Below are positions 10,867 through 20,577 of a stretch of DNA of 64,000 nucleotides, in pieces. The translations under genes and the position numbers were made by a program. Every line of letters begins with the position of its first letter. Position 1 is the first letter of the stretch. Source of the DNA: Typha latifolia (Eukaryota > Streptophyta > Magnoliopsida > Poales > Typhaceae); NCBI GenBank assembly GCA_019914945.1, contig CM034111.1:7006001-7070000 (forward strand), given 5' to 3'. Below the pieces are notes generated by a model, which saw nothing but the letters and a program-made list of their open reading frames with translations, made no database searches and was not told the DNA's origin.

Positions 10867-11205
10867 GAGAAATGATAGATTTAATAACATAACCCAATTA
10901 GGGTGCACCCCACAATACTTAGAGGCTATCCCCTTGGACTCAAACAATAGAAATAAATTCCTAAAAACAAAGTGTTCTCGCCGCGGCGCGTTCGAACGGG
11001 CTCGAGGCCGTTCGAACGCACAAATCATGTTCTCTGTTTTTGTGAACGCGTGCAGGCGTTCGCATAATGTGTTGGAACGTGGTACTAGGCATTCAAACGC
11101 CCCCTGACAAAAGGCCTTATTTTCTTCCAAAACAAATTTATTTCTTCCGATACAACTTGATCCAACTCTAGTTGTATCAATTTAACTCACCCACAATCCA
11201 ATGTA
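10765..11205 (-). repeat. 5' LTR of element B, related to LTR of L
   Basis: Minus-strand segments match the L LTR in order: ATACAACTAGAGTTGGATCA, GAAATAAATTTG, AAATAAGGCCTTTTGTC, GTTCGAAC sites at 11010 and 10990, then CCTACATTGGTTAGATCCT near 10790-10770. A (GA)n tract lies at 10836-10863. The primer site is not recognisable and the upstream TG end has been lost, so both edges are approximate. Confidence 0.7.
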
Positions 11206-12725
11206 GGCTCGAGTCTAGTCTAGGCCTCACGCAAGGCTGATCGGTTTAGGCTTTGGCACATCGCTTATGGGCTGAGGAGGTTGTCCTTTAGATCGGTAAG
11301 GAACTTGATAGGCAACCATGACCATAGGATCGAGCCATTGAGGTATCAGATCCTCAATATCTTTCAAATCTTCAATGCCCTCAATCAGCGGCTTGAGTGG
11401 CGATTGGTAATGGTTGACGATCGCTTTGGGATTCCTAGTTGTTGGTGTGGGCAGCAAGGTCTCCTTTGATAGTAATGTATGCCTTGGTGGTCCTTCGTCA
11501 TGTTGTGGAGATGCCCTCGATGCAGGTTCAGCCCTCATTGATATGGCTTGATTTGGTTCGATGGCTCCACTAGCTCTCGTCAATGTGTCGCCTTAATTAC
11601 CTTCCCCATGGTTGGTATGCTTAGGTGTACGCCCTAAGCCTTTGGTTCATGTCCACAAGTGTCACATTCATCTCCCTTATTGCCTACGTCATGAAAGCTA
11701 TGGGTTGAGGTAGTTCGGCTAAAGCCACTAGGTACTCCATGGGATCTTGCAGATGAGGTGGGGATGGCGACCTTGATGGAGCCATGTGGTCCGTCTCCAA
11801 GCCTTGGTCGCTCGTTTGCTTTGCTGCCTTCGATCTTGTGGTAGCTGACAGTCTAAGGAACGTTGGTTCTAATACCAATTGTTACGAATCGACTTGATCT
11901 GATTCGTGGCGGTTGAGAAATAGGTTTGCACGGGATTTGAGATTCGTGGGTGGAGGCATAGATTCCTAGGTATAGGATGGAGGTGATGATGGATTAGAGG
12001 CTGAGTAGTTGATGGAGGTGGCTCGGCAATAGATGATGGGGTTGGTAGCTTGCGGATGCGAATGCAAATGCAAAGATGGTTGATGGCTACGATTGGCCTA
12101 CAACTGTGGTAGCGGTAAAGATGAAAATCGTACGAGAGGTAGAGACGGTTAAGATAGAGAGACAAAGGTGGAGAAGTAGGCTAAGGGACTAGGGGGGTCA
12201 GTAGAAGAGGGAGATTAGAAGCTAGAAGAGACCATACCAACGGAAGAGGTGGCGCTGGTTGGTAAAGGAGGAGAGAGATGTAGAGGTCGGTGGCCTAATT
12301 GAGAGAGATGTTAAGGCAAAAGCCAATTAATCTTTCATTCCAAGCATATCTAAGATACAAGTCATAAGGCACTATTTATAGAGATTAAATCAAAAAGTCA
12401 AATAAATTTAACTAAACTAGTCTTTCTTATCTTCTCGGATTAACTCTTCATTTTGTCGCAGATAAATTCCGTATTTGGAGAAGTTGTGAATACCAAAGTA
12501 GTAGATCTAGAAATTGGCGATCTTACTCAATTAGTTTGATATTAGATATCTGTAGAATATTCTGTGAATATTTTTCCAAAACTACACAGAGCTGGATTTA
12601 ACTAATTAAATAAAATTCTAACATACTAAGGCTCTAACTAAATCAAATAACCAAATAAGATAATTAGACTCAATCCATTGAGCCAATGTCTTTCGAGATG
12701 ATCCGATCTAGCCTGAATTGCATTA
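11206..12725 (-). mobile_element. Ty3/gypsy element C, LTR plus gag start only
   Basis: A primer-binding site (minus-strand TGGTATTAGAACC, 11877-11865) lies three bases from an LTR end (TGTTACGAATC at 11880 on the plus strand). Gag reads from 11878 to 11226 on the minus strand with a frame change (N-terminal TTRSKAAKQTSDQG; further on PPQPISDVPKP) and is cut by the LTR of B. No pol is present. The two visible gag pieces are Pro/Ser-rich and lack a zinc knuckle. Confidence 0.65.
11880..12722 (-). repeat. 5' LTR of element C
   Basis: Ends CGTAACA (minus) at 11880; the upstream end near 12722 is judged from similarity to the TGATCNGAT...GATTGAGTC start of the K/M LTR family and is approximate. 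A TATA-like CTATAAATAG lies near 12385-12375. The 11930-12000 part resembles the LTR of A (ATTCGTGG(A/G)TGGAGGCA). Nothing coding is seen. Confidence 0.6.
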
Positions 12726-12769
12726 ATACCCTACTAACCATTAAGGGTATTATTATCATCAAAACCCGA

Positions 12770-13477
12770 GTAGCCAACTAGTTGACAGAAATCACATGAC
12801 AATAACTCGCCACATGCCTTAGTGAACGACATGTGTTTGAATGTCTACTGTGCACACACGTGTCTGAATGTCTACTATGCACACAGACAATTAACCTCGG
12901 ATGTAAAGCCATAGGATTGCGACTTTGTTGAGCAATCAATCAACTCTAGACACGTCCCAACCCTCGCATCCATTCGAGTATTCTCACACTTTCTATCAAC
13001 TATACTATCAATCAATTTGTATGCTTTTCTTATAATAGATCATATGTATTTATCCAGTATATTAAGTTATTTTGCTTGGTTAGGCTAGATCATATATGAT
13101 ATGATGCAATCTTCTATCATATATATAAAAAAAGGATGCGATGCAATCTTCAATCATATATCTATCACATGTATATTTATGATAGTTTATCACATATATA
13201 TTGATGATAGAGGTCATCTCGACATAAAGTCCTAGTATAGTCATCTCTAATCATCTTTAGATATTAACAACATATTTATATCCAAGATAACTCTAATCAA
13301 ATGAATGATAAAGTTTGCTTGACTATAATCATATCTATATAAGATCATATAATCATGTTAGAAGCTAGAGCATAATCCATTTACATAATATATAATCTAT
13401 CTTAATATGAGAAAACTCTATAATAGGTAAGACTACTCACAGTCTAACCAGAAAATACAAAACACGTATTCAATGTT
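12770..13477 (-). repeat. Fragment of long TGTAAC-family LTR
   Basis: Order and sequence match 44600-45245 of the complete copy at 43487-46747 (AATCACATGA, TAACTCGCCACA, GAGTATTCTC against GGGTACCCTC, AGATAACTCTAATC, AAGACTACTCAC). Both ends are internal to the LTR, so this is a piece of a broken copy; 14353-14733 and 20358-20577 are probably further pieces of the same copy. Confidence 0.75.
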
Positions 13478-13723
13478 TTCAAAGGTGAAAATGGCGGTAG
13501 TCCCACTATGCTGAAAGGCACCGGTGAAAGGCAACAAGCCAGTCGCCTAGGCGCTAAATAGTGCTAGGCGGGCCAGCACTTCGGCCCACCAAGTTGAATG
13601 CATATATTAAGAAAAACTGTTGGGTTTTTATAGCGGATCAAATTTTTTGTAGTGGATTGGGTTCAATAACTAATCCATATATAAAAAATGCAACCTCTTC
13701 TCTCTCTTGATTGCAGCAATAGT
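13478..13723. other. No recognisable feature
   Basis: This stretch joins an LTR fragment to a D-family LTR. It contains a CGCCTAGGCGCTAA-like short palindrome and no open frame or match to other parts of the window that I can see. Confidence 0.4.
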
Positions 13724-14352
13724 TGTAGCGGCCTAGAAAAAGCATATCTGGATTTGAAGAAATTGTAGATGCTTTCTAAGTGTGGTAATTCTCTCGTTTA
13801 GGGTCGAGAGAGGGTGGCCACGGCCTAGTGGAGGATTGGTGGAGGGCGGCTGCAATGGAGGTGTGGAGGGAAATTTTGGAGGTGTTGGAGAAGGCTATTT
13901 AAATTAGGGCTACTCCTAGGGCTAAAACTAGCTTATTCGTTTCATAATGAGCAAAAGAGTTGCACACCACGTTTATAGGTGGCTTAATTTCGAATTAGGC
14001 TAGTTAACCATCATCTGGATTGACTAGTGCTAATAAACAAACTTAGACCAGCTAGGTTTAATAAGCAAATGCAATAGACCACAAGGTCTTAATTGAACAA
14101 CTTAAAGGAAATAAGCAAATCTAGGATAGATAGTTTGTGAGTCCAATAGTAGATTAAGCGATTTTGCTTGGTTAGGTCAGCTTGGGCTTGGGTCATAATA
14201 CTCCAGCACGCTCCCATTCACCTTGTCCTCAAGGTGAATATTCAGGAAAGTGTTGCATCAGATCTGACTCCAACTCCCATGTGAGGTCCTTAGCTGGTCC
14301 ACCAATCCACTCTACTAGGACTTGGGTCTCAAGTCAACCTCCCACCCATAAT
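13724..14352 (-). mobile_element. D-family 3' LTR with tail of pol, minus strand
   Basis: 13724-14200 is an inverted copy of the D LTR (compare 14734-15221): it carries GCTTGGGCTTGGGTCATA, CCACAAGGTCTTAATTG and TTTCATAATGAGCAAAAGAG. Next to it, 14201-14345 encodes on the minus strand the end of pol (LVEWIGGPAKDLTWELES then FPEYSP and stop) with the conserved hairpin at 14216-14239. The rest of this element is missing. It lies 533 bp from the plus-strand D LTR, making a large inverted repeat. Confidence 0.8.
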
Positions 14353-14689
14353 TATGTTAACAAATATATGTATATATTAATTAAGATAAAAGTCTAAATA
14401 ATCTAGATATTTTAATTAAAAATAAATACATAAATTTAAAGGAAGTAAATAAAAAAAATAAAACTCCAATGCCACACTGCTGGGCTCGGTCCAGCACTAT
14501 TTTAGTAAGGAGAGAAAAATACTGAAGAGGAAGAAGAGAAGAAGAAGAAGAGGAAGAAGAGAAGAAGAAGAAGAAGAGGAAGGAGAAGAAAAAGAGAAAA
14601 GGGAAGGCAGGAGTCGGGCCAGCAGGGAGGGGCTCGGTTGTTGCTGGCCAGCCAACGGCCGGCCTCTCACTGCGGCTCGGTTTTGGCAA

Positions 14690-14733
<44 letters not shown>
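14353..14733 (-). repeat. TGTAAC-family LTR fragment with GA tracts
   Basis: Matches, in inverse, the 28080-28560 part of the complete LTR: the TGCTGGGCTCGGTCCAGCA block (14475-14500), purine-rich AGAAGAAG runs (14520-14600) and (GA)n at 14690-14733. Element D inserted inside the (GA)n tract, and the LTR resumes at 20358. Confidence 0.7.
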
Positions 14734-14735
<2 letters not shown>

Positions 14736-15221
14736 CTATGACCCAAGCCCAAGCTGATCTAGCCTAACCAAGCAAAATCACTTGATCTACTATTGGACTC
14801 ACACACTATCAATTTTAGATTTGCTTATTTCCTTTTAAGTTGTTCAATTAAGAACTTATGGTCTGTTGCATGTGCTTATTACACTTAGTTGGTCTAAGTT
14901 TGTTTACTTGCATTAGTCAGTCCAAATGAGGGTAAAACAACCTAATTCAGAGTTAGCCACCTATAAATTGTGGTGTGCAGCTCTTTTGCTCATTATGAAA
15001 TGAATAAGCTAGTTTTAGCCCTAGGAGTAGCCATAATCTAAATAGCCTCCTCCAACACCTCCAAGATTTCCCTTTACACCTCCATCCCAGCCCTCCTCGA
15101 CCGCTCCTCCACTAGGTCGTGGCCATGCTCTCTCAACCCCAAACGAGAGAATTGCCACAACTATAAGCATATGCAACTCCTTCAAATCTAGATCTGCTTT
15201 TCTAGAAATTGGGACAGTACA
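14734..15221 (+). repeat. 5' LTR of D
   Basis: Starts TGCTATGACCC and ends CAGTACA, 488 bp. It aligns along its whole length with 19873-20357 and, inverted, with 13724-14200. The differences between the two D LTRs are many (substitutions and small indels), so the insertion is old. Confidence 0.9.
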
Positions 15222-15222
15222 A

Positions 15223-15236
15223 TTGGTATTAGAGCC
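15223..15236 (+). promoter_or_regulatory. Primer-binding site of D
   Basis: TTGGTATTAGAGCC lies one base from the LTR end and differs from the initiator Met tRNA complement by one C to T change. Confidence 0.85.
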
Positions 15237-15258
15237 CTTCCTTCCTTGGAACGTTTCC

Positions 15259-16600
15259 ATGGCACAAACTAGATCTAGAGCAGCAAGGGCAGCAGCAGAT
15301 GAAGTTCCCCACACCTCTGAATCATCAGGACTAAGGACACCTCTCCCCTAACGTCGACACCATCAAGAGACCAGGCAACTCTGACCATGGCGGTAACACC
15401 TCCGGTCGCACCACCACCACAAACACCACCTGAGTGGCTGGCCTTCCTTTTGCAAGAGCAGGATGTGAGAGAGAAGGAAAGAGAAGCACGATTGGAAAGA
15501 AAATTTGAAATAATGTTTTCCCTTATTTTTGGTCGTCAAGGATTTGCACCAGCAGCAGCGACGGCTGCAACAAATACTCAGGAGCCCCTAGGATTTCGTG
15601 CAAACCAATACCTATGGCGCGCTCCCCAAGGCCCAGCCCAAGATGCACCTGGTTCATCTTATCGTGCAGCCTATGAGCCAGATCCAATCCTAGGGTTCTT
15701 AATGAACTATTTAAGTCTTGGGTTCGCTCTACGAACTAGGCACGCAGATTAAGCCACAAGTTGCACAGTTCAACATCGAACCAGAAGAAGCATATCCATG
15801 GGCAAGAGGGCCAAGACGACAATCAGGCCAATGGAATCCACACCAAAGAGTTCGACTAGTTCAAGGGTATAGAGCGCAGAACCAGCCTTGGGCTCAAGTG
15901 GGTCAAGATGAAAACCAGATCCCTGGAGTTAAACTTCGTACTTTGCAACTTGAATTTCCTACTTTTTCAAGTGGAGATCTGCTGAACTGGTTGCATTGAG
16001 TCGAGCAGGTATTTGACTACCAAGGGACCCTGGCGCACCAAAAAGTTAGACTCGCATCGTTCCACTTACAAGATGAGACGTGTGTTTAGTTCTGGGCTGC
16101 CAATCTTGTACCCAACTGTTTCAGACCTAGGCTGAGTTCGCTGATGTCATATGTAGGCGATTTGGTCCAATCCTCTACAAGAACTTTGAGGAGGCTCTAC
16201 ACCAACTCCAGCAGAAAACCACAGTGCAAGCGTACAAGGCTGAGTATTGACCGAATTAGCAATTGAACTAGCGGATGGTCTGACTCGCAGCACGCTCAAC
16301 TTTCATTGGGGGACTCAAACATGAAATCCGAGCTGATGTGAGAGCCATGAATCTGATGACCCTCTTGGACACCTATACATGTGCAGAGGTCATGCCGGAG
16401 AAGCTGCAAGAGTGCACACCTACCATCACCTCGAGTACCCATGACCGATGGTGAAGGGCAGAGGAGTAGCCAGCGGCGACTTACACCTACGAAGAACAGT
16501 TCACACCTTTTTGGGCCATAAGTGCAAGAAGCAACCTGCGGCGATCATGCTACTTGATGCTACCGAAGAAGAGGAGGAAACTGAACAATGGGAAGATGAG
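15259..16600 (+). pseudogene. Element D gag, disrupted
   Basis: The ATG at 15259 opens MAQTRSRAARAAADEV and reaches a stop at 15351; the frame resumes at 15387 (Pro-rich, then a charged helix around QEQDVREKEREARLERKFE) and shifts again to LRTLQLEFPTFSSGDLLNWL at 15930-15999. Capsid motifs VEQVFDYQGT and FGPILYKNFEEAL are recognisable to about 16200. The zinc knuckle near 16510 keeps only GHKCKKQPA; its first half is replaced. Gag packages element RNA; this copy cannot do so. Confidence 0.75.
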
Positions 16601-17349
16601 CATGAAGACCATGAAGAGGCTGTGGAAGAAGAGGAGATGATGCACGCTGAGTTGAGTCTCCATGCCTGTTCGGGCTTATGTGCTCCTAGGACAATACAGG
16701 TAGAAGGAATGATCAAACGAAGCCGAGTTGAGATTTTGATTGACTCGGGCAGCACCCACAACTTTGTAGAGGAGAAGATGGTGTGGCGATTAGGCTTGAC
16801 CATAACTCCTATTGTTGGGTTTCATGTCGCGATTAGAGATGGCAGGTTATTTGGACTGAAGGAGCATGAAGACCATGAAGAGGTTGCGGAAGAAGAGGAG
16901 ATGATGCACGCTGAGTTGAGTCTCCATGCCTATTCGGGCATATGTGCTCCTAGGACACTACGGGTAGAAGGAATGATCAAACGAAGCTGAGTTGAGATTT
17001 TGATTGACTCGGGCAGCACCCACAACTTTGTAGAGGAGAAGATGGTGTGGCGATTAGGCTTGACCATAACTCCTATTGTTGGGTTCAATGTCGCGATTAG
17101 AGATGGCACGGTTATTAGGACTGAAGGAAAATGTGAGCGAGTCAAGGTGCTGATCCAGTACGAATTTGAGCTTGATCTGTTACCCCTCGCTCTCAAAGGT
17201 GAGGATCTGGTCTTAGGAGTCCAATGGCTCCAAGTGCTCGGTCCCATCACATTAGACTTTGGTGCAATGCGAATGGAGTTCAAATCCAAAGGCAAGAAGG
17301 TGCAACTAGAAGGGATCAAACCGAGCCCAAAATATCATTTCAGGCCCTA
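16601..17349 (+). pseudogene. Element D protease, tandemly duplicated in frame
   Basis: The acidic linker plus aspartic protease active site occurs twice: 16601-16864 and 16865 to about 17128. The period is 264 bp (88 codons), so the frame is kept. Both copies carry ILIDSGSTHNFVEEKMVWRL, with the catalytic DSG intact in each. A CGA to TGA stop at about 16987 lies between them; the second copy runs on into the normal protease tail (LVLGVQWLQ at 17211) to a stop at 17348. Retroviral-type proteases work as dimers of one subunit, so a tandem unit is unusual; simple unequal exchange is the likely cause. Confidence 0.85.
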
Positions 17350-19844
17350 GAAGGACTTCCACAAGCTGGCTGCATGGCTTGTTGATGCGGTTTTTTCAAC
17401 CTGACAAGGACGCGGAGAATGAGTAATGACATTAAGGCTGATTTGAATTCTTTCTTGCAAGCCTACCCACGAGTATTTGAAGAACCAAAAAGGGCTGGCC
17501 CCGGTTCGAGCCTGTGACCACCGCATTGAGATCACACCAAGAGCTGCTCAGAAGGAAGCAATAACAAGGCTGGTGCATGAGATGCTAAATCAAGGGATCA
17601 TCCAACTGAGCCATAGAGCCTACACATCAGTACTTCTTGTGTGCAAGAAGGACAATTCATGGTGGTTCTATGTGGACTATCGCGCCCTCAACTCGATCAC
17701 CATTAAAGACCAGTACCCTATTCCGGTCATTGAGGAGCTCCTAGATGAGTTCGCAGGTGCAGCAATCTTCACCAAACTGGATCTGTGCGCAGGATATCAC
17801 CAGATCCAAGTCCGAGCTAAAGACGTTCACAAGACAGCCTTCCGGATTCATCTGGGCCACATAATCTCAGCCAATGGTGTAGAGGCAGATTCAGAGAAGA
17901 TAACGGCCATGGTGAGCTGGCCTAAGCCGAGAACACCCAAGGAGCTTGGAGGGTTTCTTGGCTTGACCGGATACTATCGGCGGTTCATTTAGGGATATGG
18001 ACAGATCACAGCACCTTTGACTGCACTCTTGCGCAAGAACATGTTCAATTGGAGTGAAAAAGCTGAATCTGTATTTTTAGAACTGAAACGAGCTATGACG
18101 AGTGCACTAATCCTTGCCTTATCCGACTTCACTAAGACCTTCGTGGTGGAAGACCAATGGCATACATGAGCAAGGCTCTATCGGAGAGATCACGCCATCT
18201 CAGCACCTATGAGCACGAAATGTTAGCTGTGGTTCATGCAATTGAGAAGTGGAGACCTTATCTACTTGGGTGCCGCTTCATTGTGCGCCACACTGATCAG
18301 CGGTCGGTGCCATACCTCCTAGGACAACAAATCCATACTCCAGCATAGCAAAAATGGTTAGCCAAGTCACTCGGCTACGAATACGACTTGGTCTACAAGA
18401 AGGGCAACGAAAATGGTGCTATAGATGCTCTATCAAGGGAACCGGAACTGGCTCAACTAGCAAACTTGTCTGGTCCAACATTTCCTCTCTTGTACAGAAT
18501 CAGGACTGTCACCAATGAAGACTCAGAGCTCCAGAAGATCACATTTCAAATTGAGCAAAATCAGGCTGAACCGGACCACATCATGAGGGATGGCCTGATT
18601 CTGATCCAAGGTCGCATTATGGTGCCTACAAATGCTGAACTTAGAAGAGATTTAATCAGCTACTTCCATGACTCTAGCATCCTGCCATGAAACTTATCTC
18701 TATCTTAAACGCAGCTGTAGTTGGACAGGGATGAAGGATACGCGAGCCTATGTCAAGGCTTGTTATATATGCCAACAGGTCAAGACTGAGTCAACCAAGC
18801 CCGCTGGCATGCTGCAGCCCCTGCCCACACCAGATCAGATCTGGGAGGACCTCTCACTTGATTTTATCGAAGGCCTGCCAACGGTTTAGAGAAAATATGT
18901 GACCATGGTACGCGCATTTCATCGCACTAAGTCATCTTTACATGGCTTGGATAGTAGCAGAAGCTTTTATACGTGAAGTGGTTCGTCTCCATGGGTTCCA
19001 TGCTCTATTGTGTCCAACTGAGATCCCATCTTCGCCAGCAAGTTCTGGACTGAAATGGCACATCTCCAAAGGACAGTGTTGAAGATGAGCTCCACCTACC
19101 ATCCTCAAATTAATGGGCAAACTGAAAGAGTTAATCGTTGTTTGATGCAATTTCTACGTTGCTACGCTAGTGAGGAACTATGAAGATGGCGGGAATTCCT
19201 CCCATGGGCAGAGTGGGCATACAACACGAGCCACCATTCTGCTATTGGTGTCACACCCTTTGAAGCTATCTATGGAAGACAAACCACCAACTCTTGTGGC
19301 ATATCTTCCAGAACGGCGTTTAGAGAGAACAGAAGTAGAAGAAGCTCTAATGCAGCGGGATGAGCAACTTAGAATTTTGAAGCTATATCTAACTCGAGCT
19401 CAGAATCAGATGCAAGTTTATGATCGCAAACACACGAATTGAGTTTTTGCTGTAGGTCTTTGTCAAACTACAACTATATCGGCAAATCTCAGTTCGACCA
19501 GTGCCTCAACCAGAAATTAGCTCACTGTTGTTACTTCGGTCCATACTAGGTTGTGCAGCGAATTTGTGAGGTAGCATACAGATGTGAGGATACATCCTGT
19601 ATTTCATATGTCGGTTCTACAAGCGCGAGTTGGAGCTGAGAAGGTCGTGCTAGATCAACTTCCTGAGCCTATCACAGAAAACCATGATCTGGTTCCACTT
19701 CGGACTCTAGCCAAGCAAAGAACACGGGTGGGAGGTCGACTTGAGACCCAAATCCTAGTGGAGTGGATTGGTGGACCAGTTAAGGACCCGACATGGGAGT
19801 TGGAGTCAAAGCTGATGCAATGCTTTCCAGAATATTCACCTTGA
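17350..19844 (+). pseudogene. Element D RT, RNase H and integrase, deleted and frameshifted
   Basis: RT opens at about 17520 (MLNQGIIQLSHRAYTS, VDYRALNSITIKDQYPIP, FTKLDLCAGYHQIQV) but jumps at about 17849 from HKTAFRIH to LGHIISANGVEAD, removing the palm segment with the catalytic (F/Y)xDD, in frame. After a stop in GYYRRFI, RNase H lacks its first catalytic block (FVVE joins the RPMAYMSKALSERSRH part near 18152). The linker, the CYICQQ half of the zinc domain and the start of the integrase core (LDFIEGLPTV, 18856-18885) follow; the rest is scrambled. 19584-19844 reads HPVFHMSVLQAR and a chromodomain-like tail ending FPEYSP. Confidence 0.8.
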
Positions 19845-19857
19845 GGACAAGGTGAAT
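19834..19857 (+). promoter_or_regulatory. Perfect hairpin over the pol stop codon
   Basis: ATTCACCTTG, a four-base AGGA loop and CAAGGTGAAT form a 10-bp perfect stem. The pol stop TGA lies at the stem-loop edge (CCT TGA GGA). The polypurine-type tract GGAAGCGTGGTAGAG and the 3' LTR follow at once. The same hairpin core occurs in the minus fragment (14216-14239), L, M and K. Confidence 0.75.
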
Positions 19858-19872
19858 GGAAGCGTGGTAGAG

Positions 19873-20357
19873 TGTTATGACCCAAGCCCAAGCTGATCTA
19901 GCCTAACTAAGGAAAATCACTTGATCTACTATTGGACTCACACACTATCCATCTTAGATTTGCTTATTTCCTTTAAGTTGTTCAATTAAGACCTTATGGT
20001 CTGTTGCATTTGCTTATTAGACCTAGTTGGTCTAAGTTTGCTTATTAGGATTAGTCGGTTCAGATGAGGGTAAAACAGCCTAATTCGGATATAGCCACCA
20101 ATAAATTATGGTGTGCAGCTCTTTTGCTCATTATGAAATGAATCAGCTAATTTTAGCCCGAGGAGTACCCATAATCTAAATAACCTCCTCCAACACCTCC
20201 GAAATTTCCCTCTACACCTCCATTGCAACCCTCCTCCACAACTCCACCACCAGGTCGTGGCCACCCTCTCTTGATCCCAAACAAGAGAGTTACCACACCT
20301 AGAAGAATCTGCAACTCCTTTAAATCTAGATCTGCTTTTCTAGAAATTGGGCCACTA
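19873..20357 (+). repeat. 3' LTR of D
   Basis: Starts TGTTATGACCC, collinear with the 5' LTR, ending ...GGGCCACTA where the 5' copy ends GGGACAGTACA. The last bases have changed. The following GAGAG repeats the five bases before the 5' LTR. Confidence 0.85.
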
Positions 20358-20577
20358 GAGAGAGGGAGGAGGATCATTAGCGTCGGTGGAGGTGGCAGCG
20401 GTGTGTTCCAAGGACAACAGTAGCAAATCTATAAGAGAGTAAGAGAGAGAAAGAAAGAGAGAGAGAGTGGCCGAAAGAGAGGGATTTATAGAGCCCATGT
20501 CCATAATAATAATAAATTTTTTTTAATTTTTTTATTGTATTTTTTAGGTTGGGTTGTTATGGTTGTTTTGGAAGGTA
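20358..20577 (-). repeat. Terminal part of TGTAAC-family LTR
   Basis: Continues the LTR broken at 14733: GA tracts, AGCCCATG, an A/T run, then TTGGGTTGTTATGG, the inverse of the family start TGTAACAACCCAA with its last bases altered. Right of it element E integrase begins, so E was the target of this LTR. Confidence 0.65.

Larger units (their letters stand above)
8644..11205 (-). mobile_element. Ty3/gypsy element B, internally deleted, host of the hAT
   Basis: On the minus strand: LTR (about 11205-10765), gag, protease, start of RT, then directly the integrase C-terminus, ending where the hAT begins. The remaining 3' part of B would lie beyond the hAT and element A, outside the window. The LTR matches that of element L (46997-52650). 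The upstream edge of the LTR (11205) is cut against element C gag. Confidence 0.75.
14734..20357 (+). mobile_element. Full-length Ty3/gypsy element D (5.6 kb)
   Basis: Two LTRs (14734-15221 and 19873-20357), a primer site and gag-pol between them. The 5-bp flanks are GAGAG on both sides (14729-14733, 20358-20362); since the target is a (GA)n tract this duplication is weaker evidence than elsewhere. Coding is broken: gag frame changes, a duplicated protease, RT lacking its catalytic part, and a shortened integrase. Non-autonomous. Confidence 0.9.
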
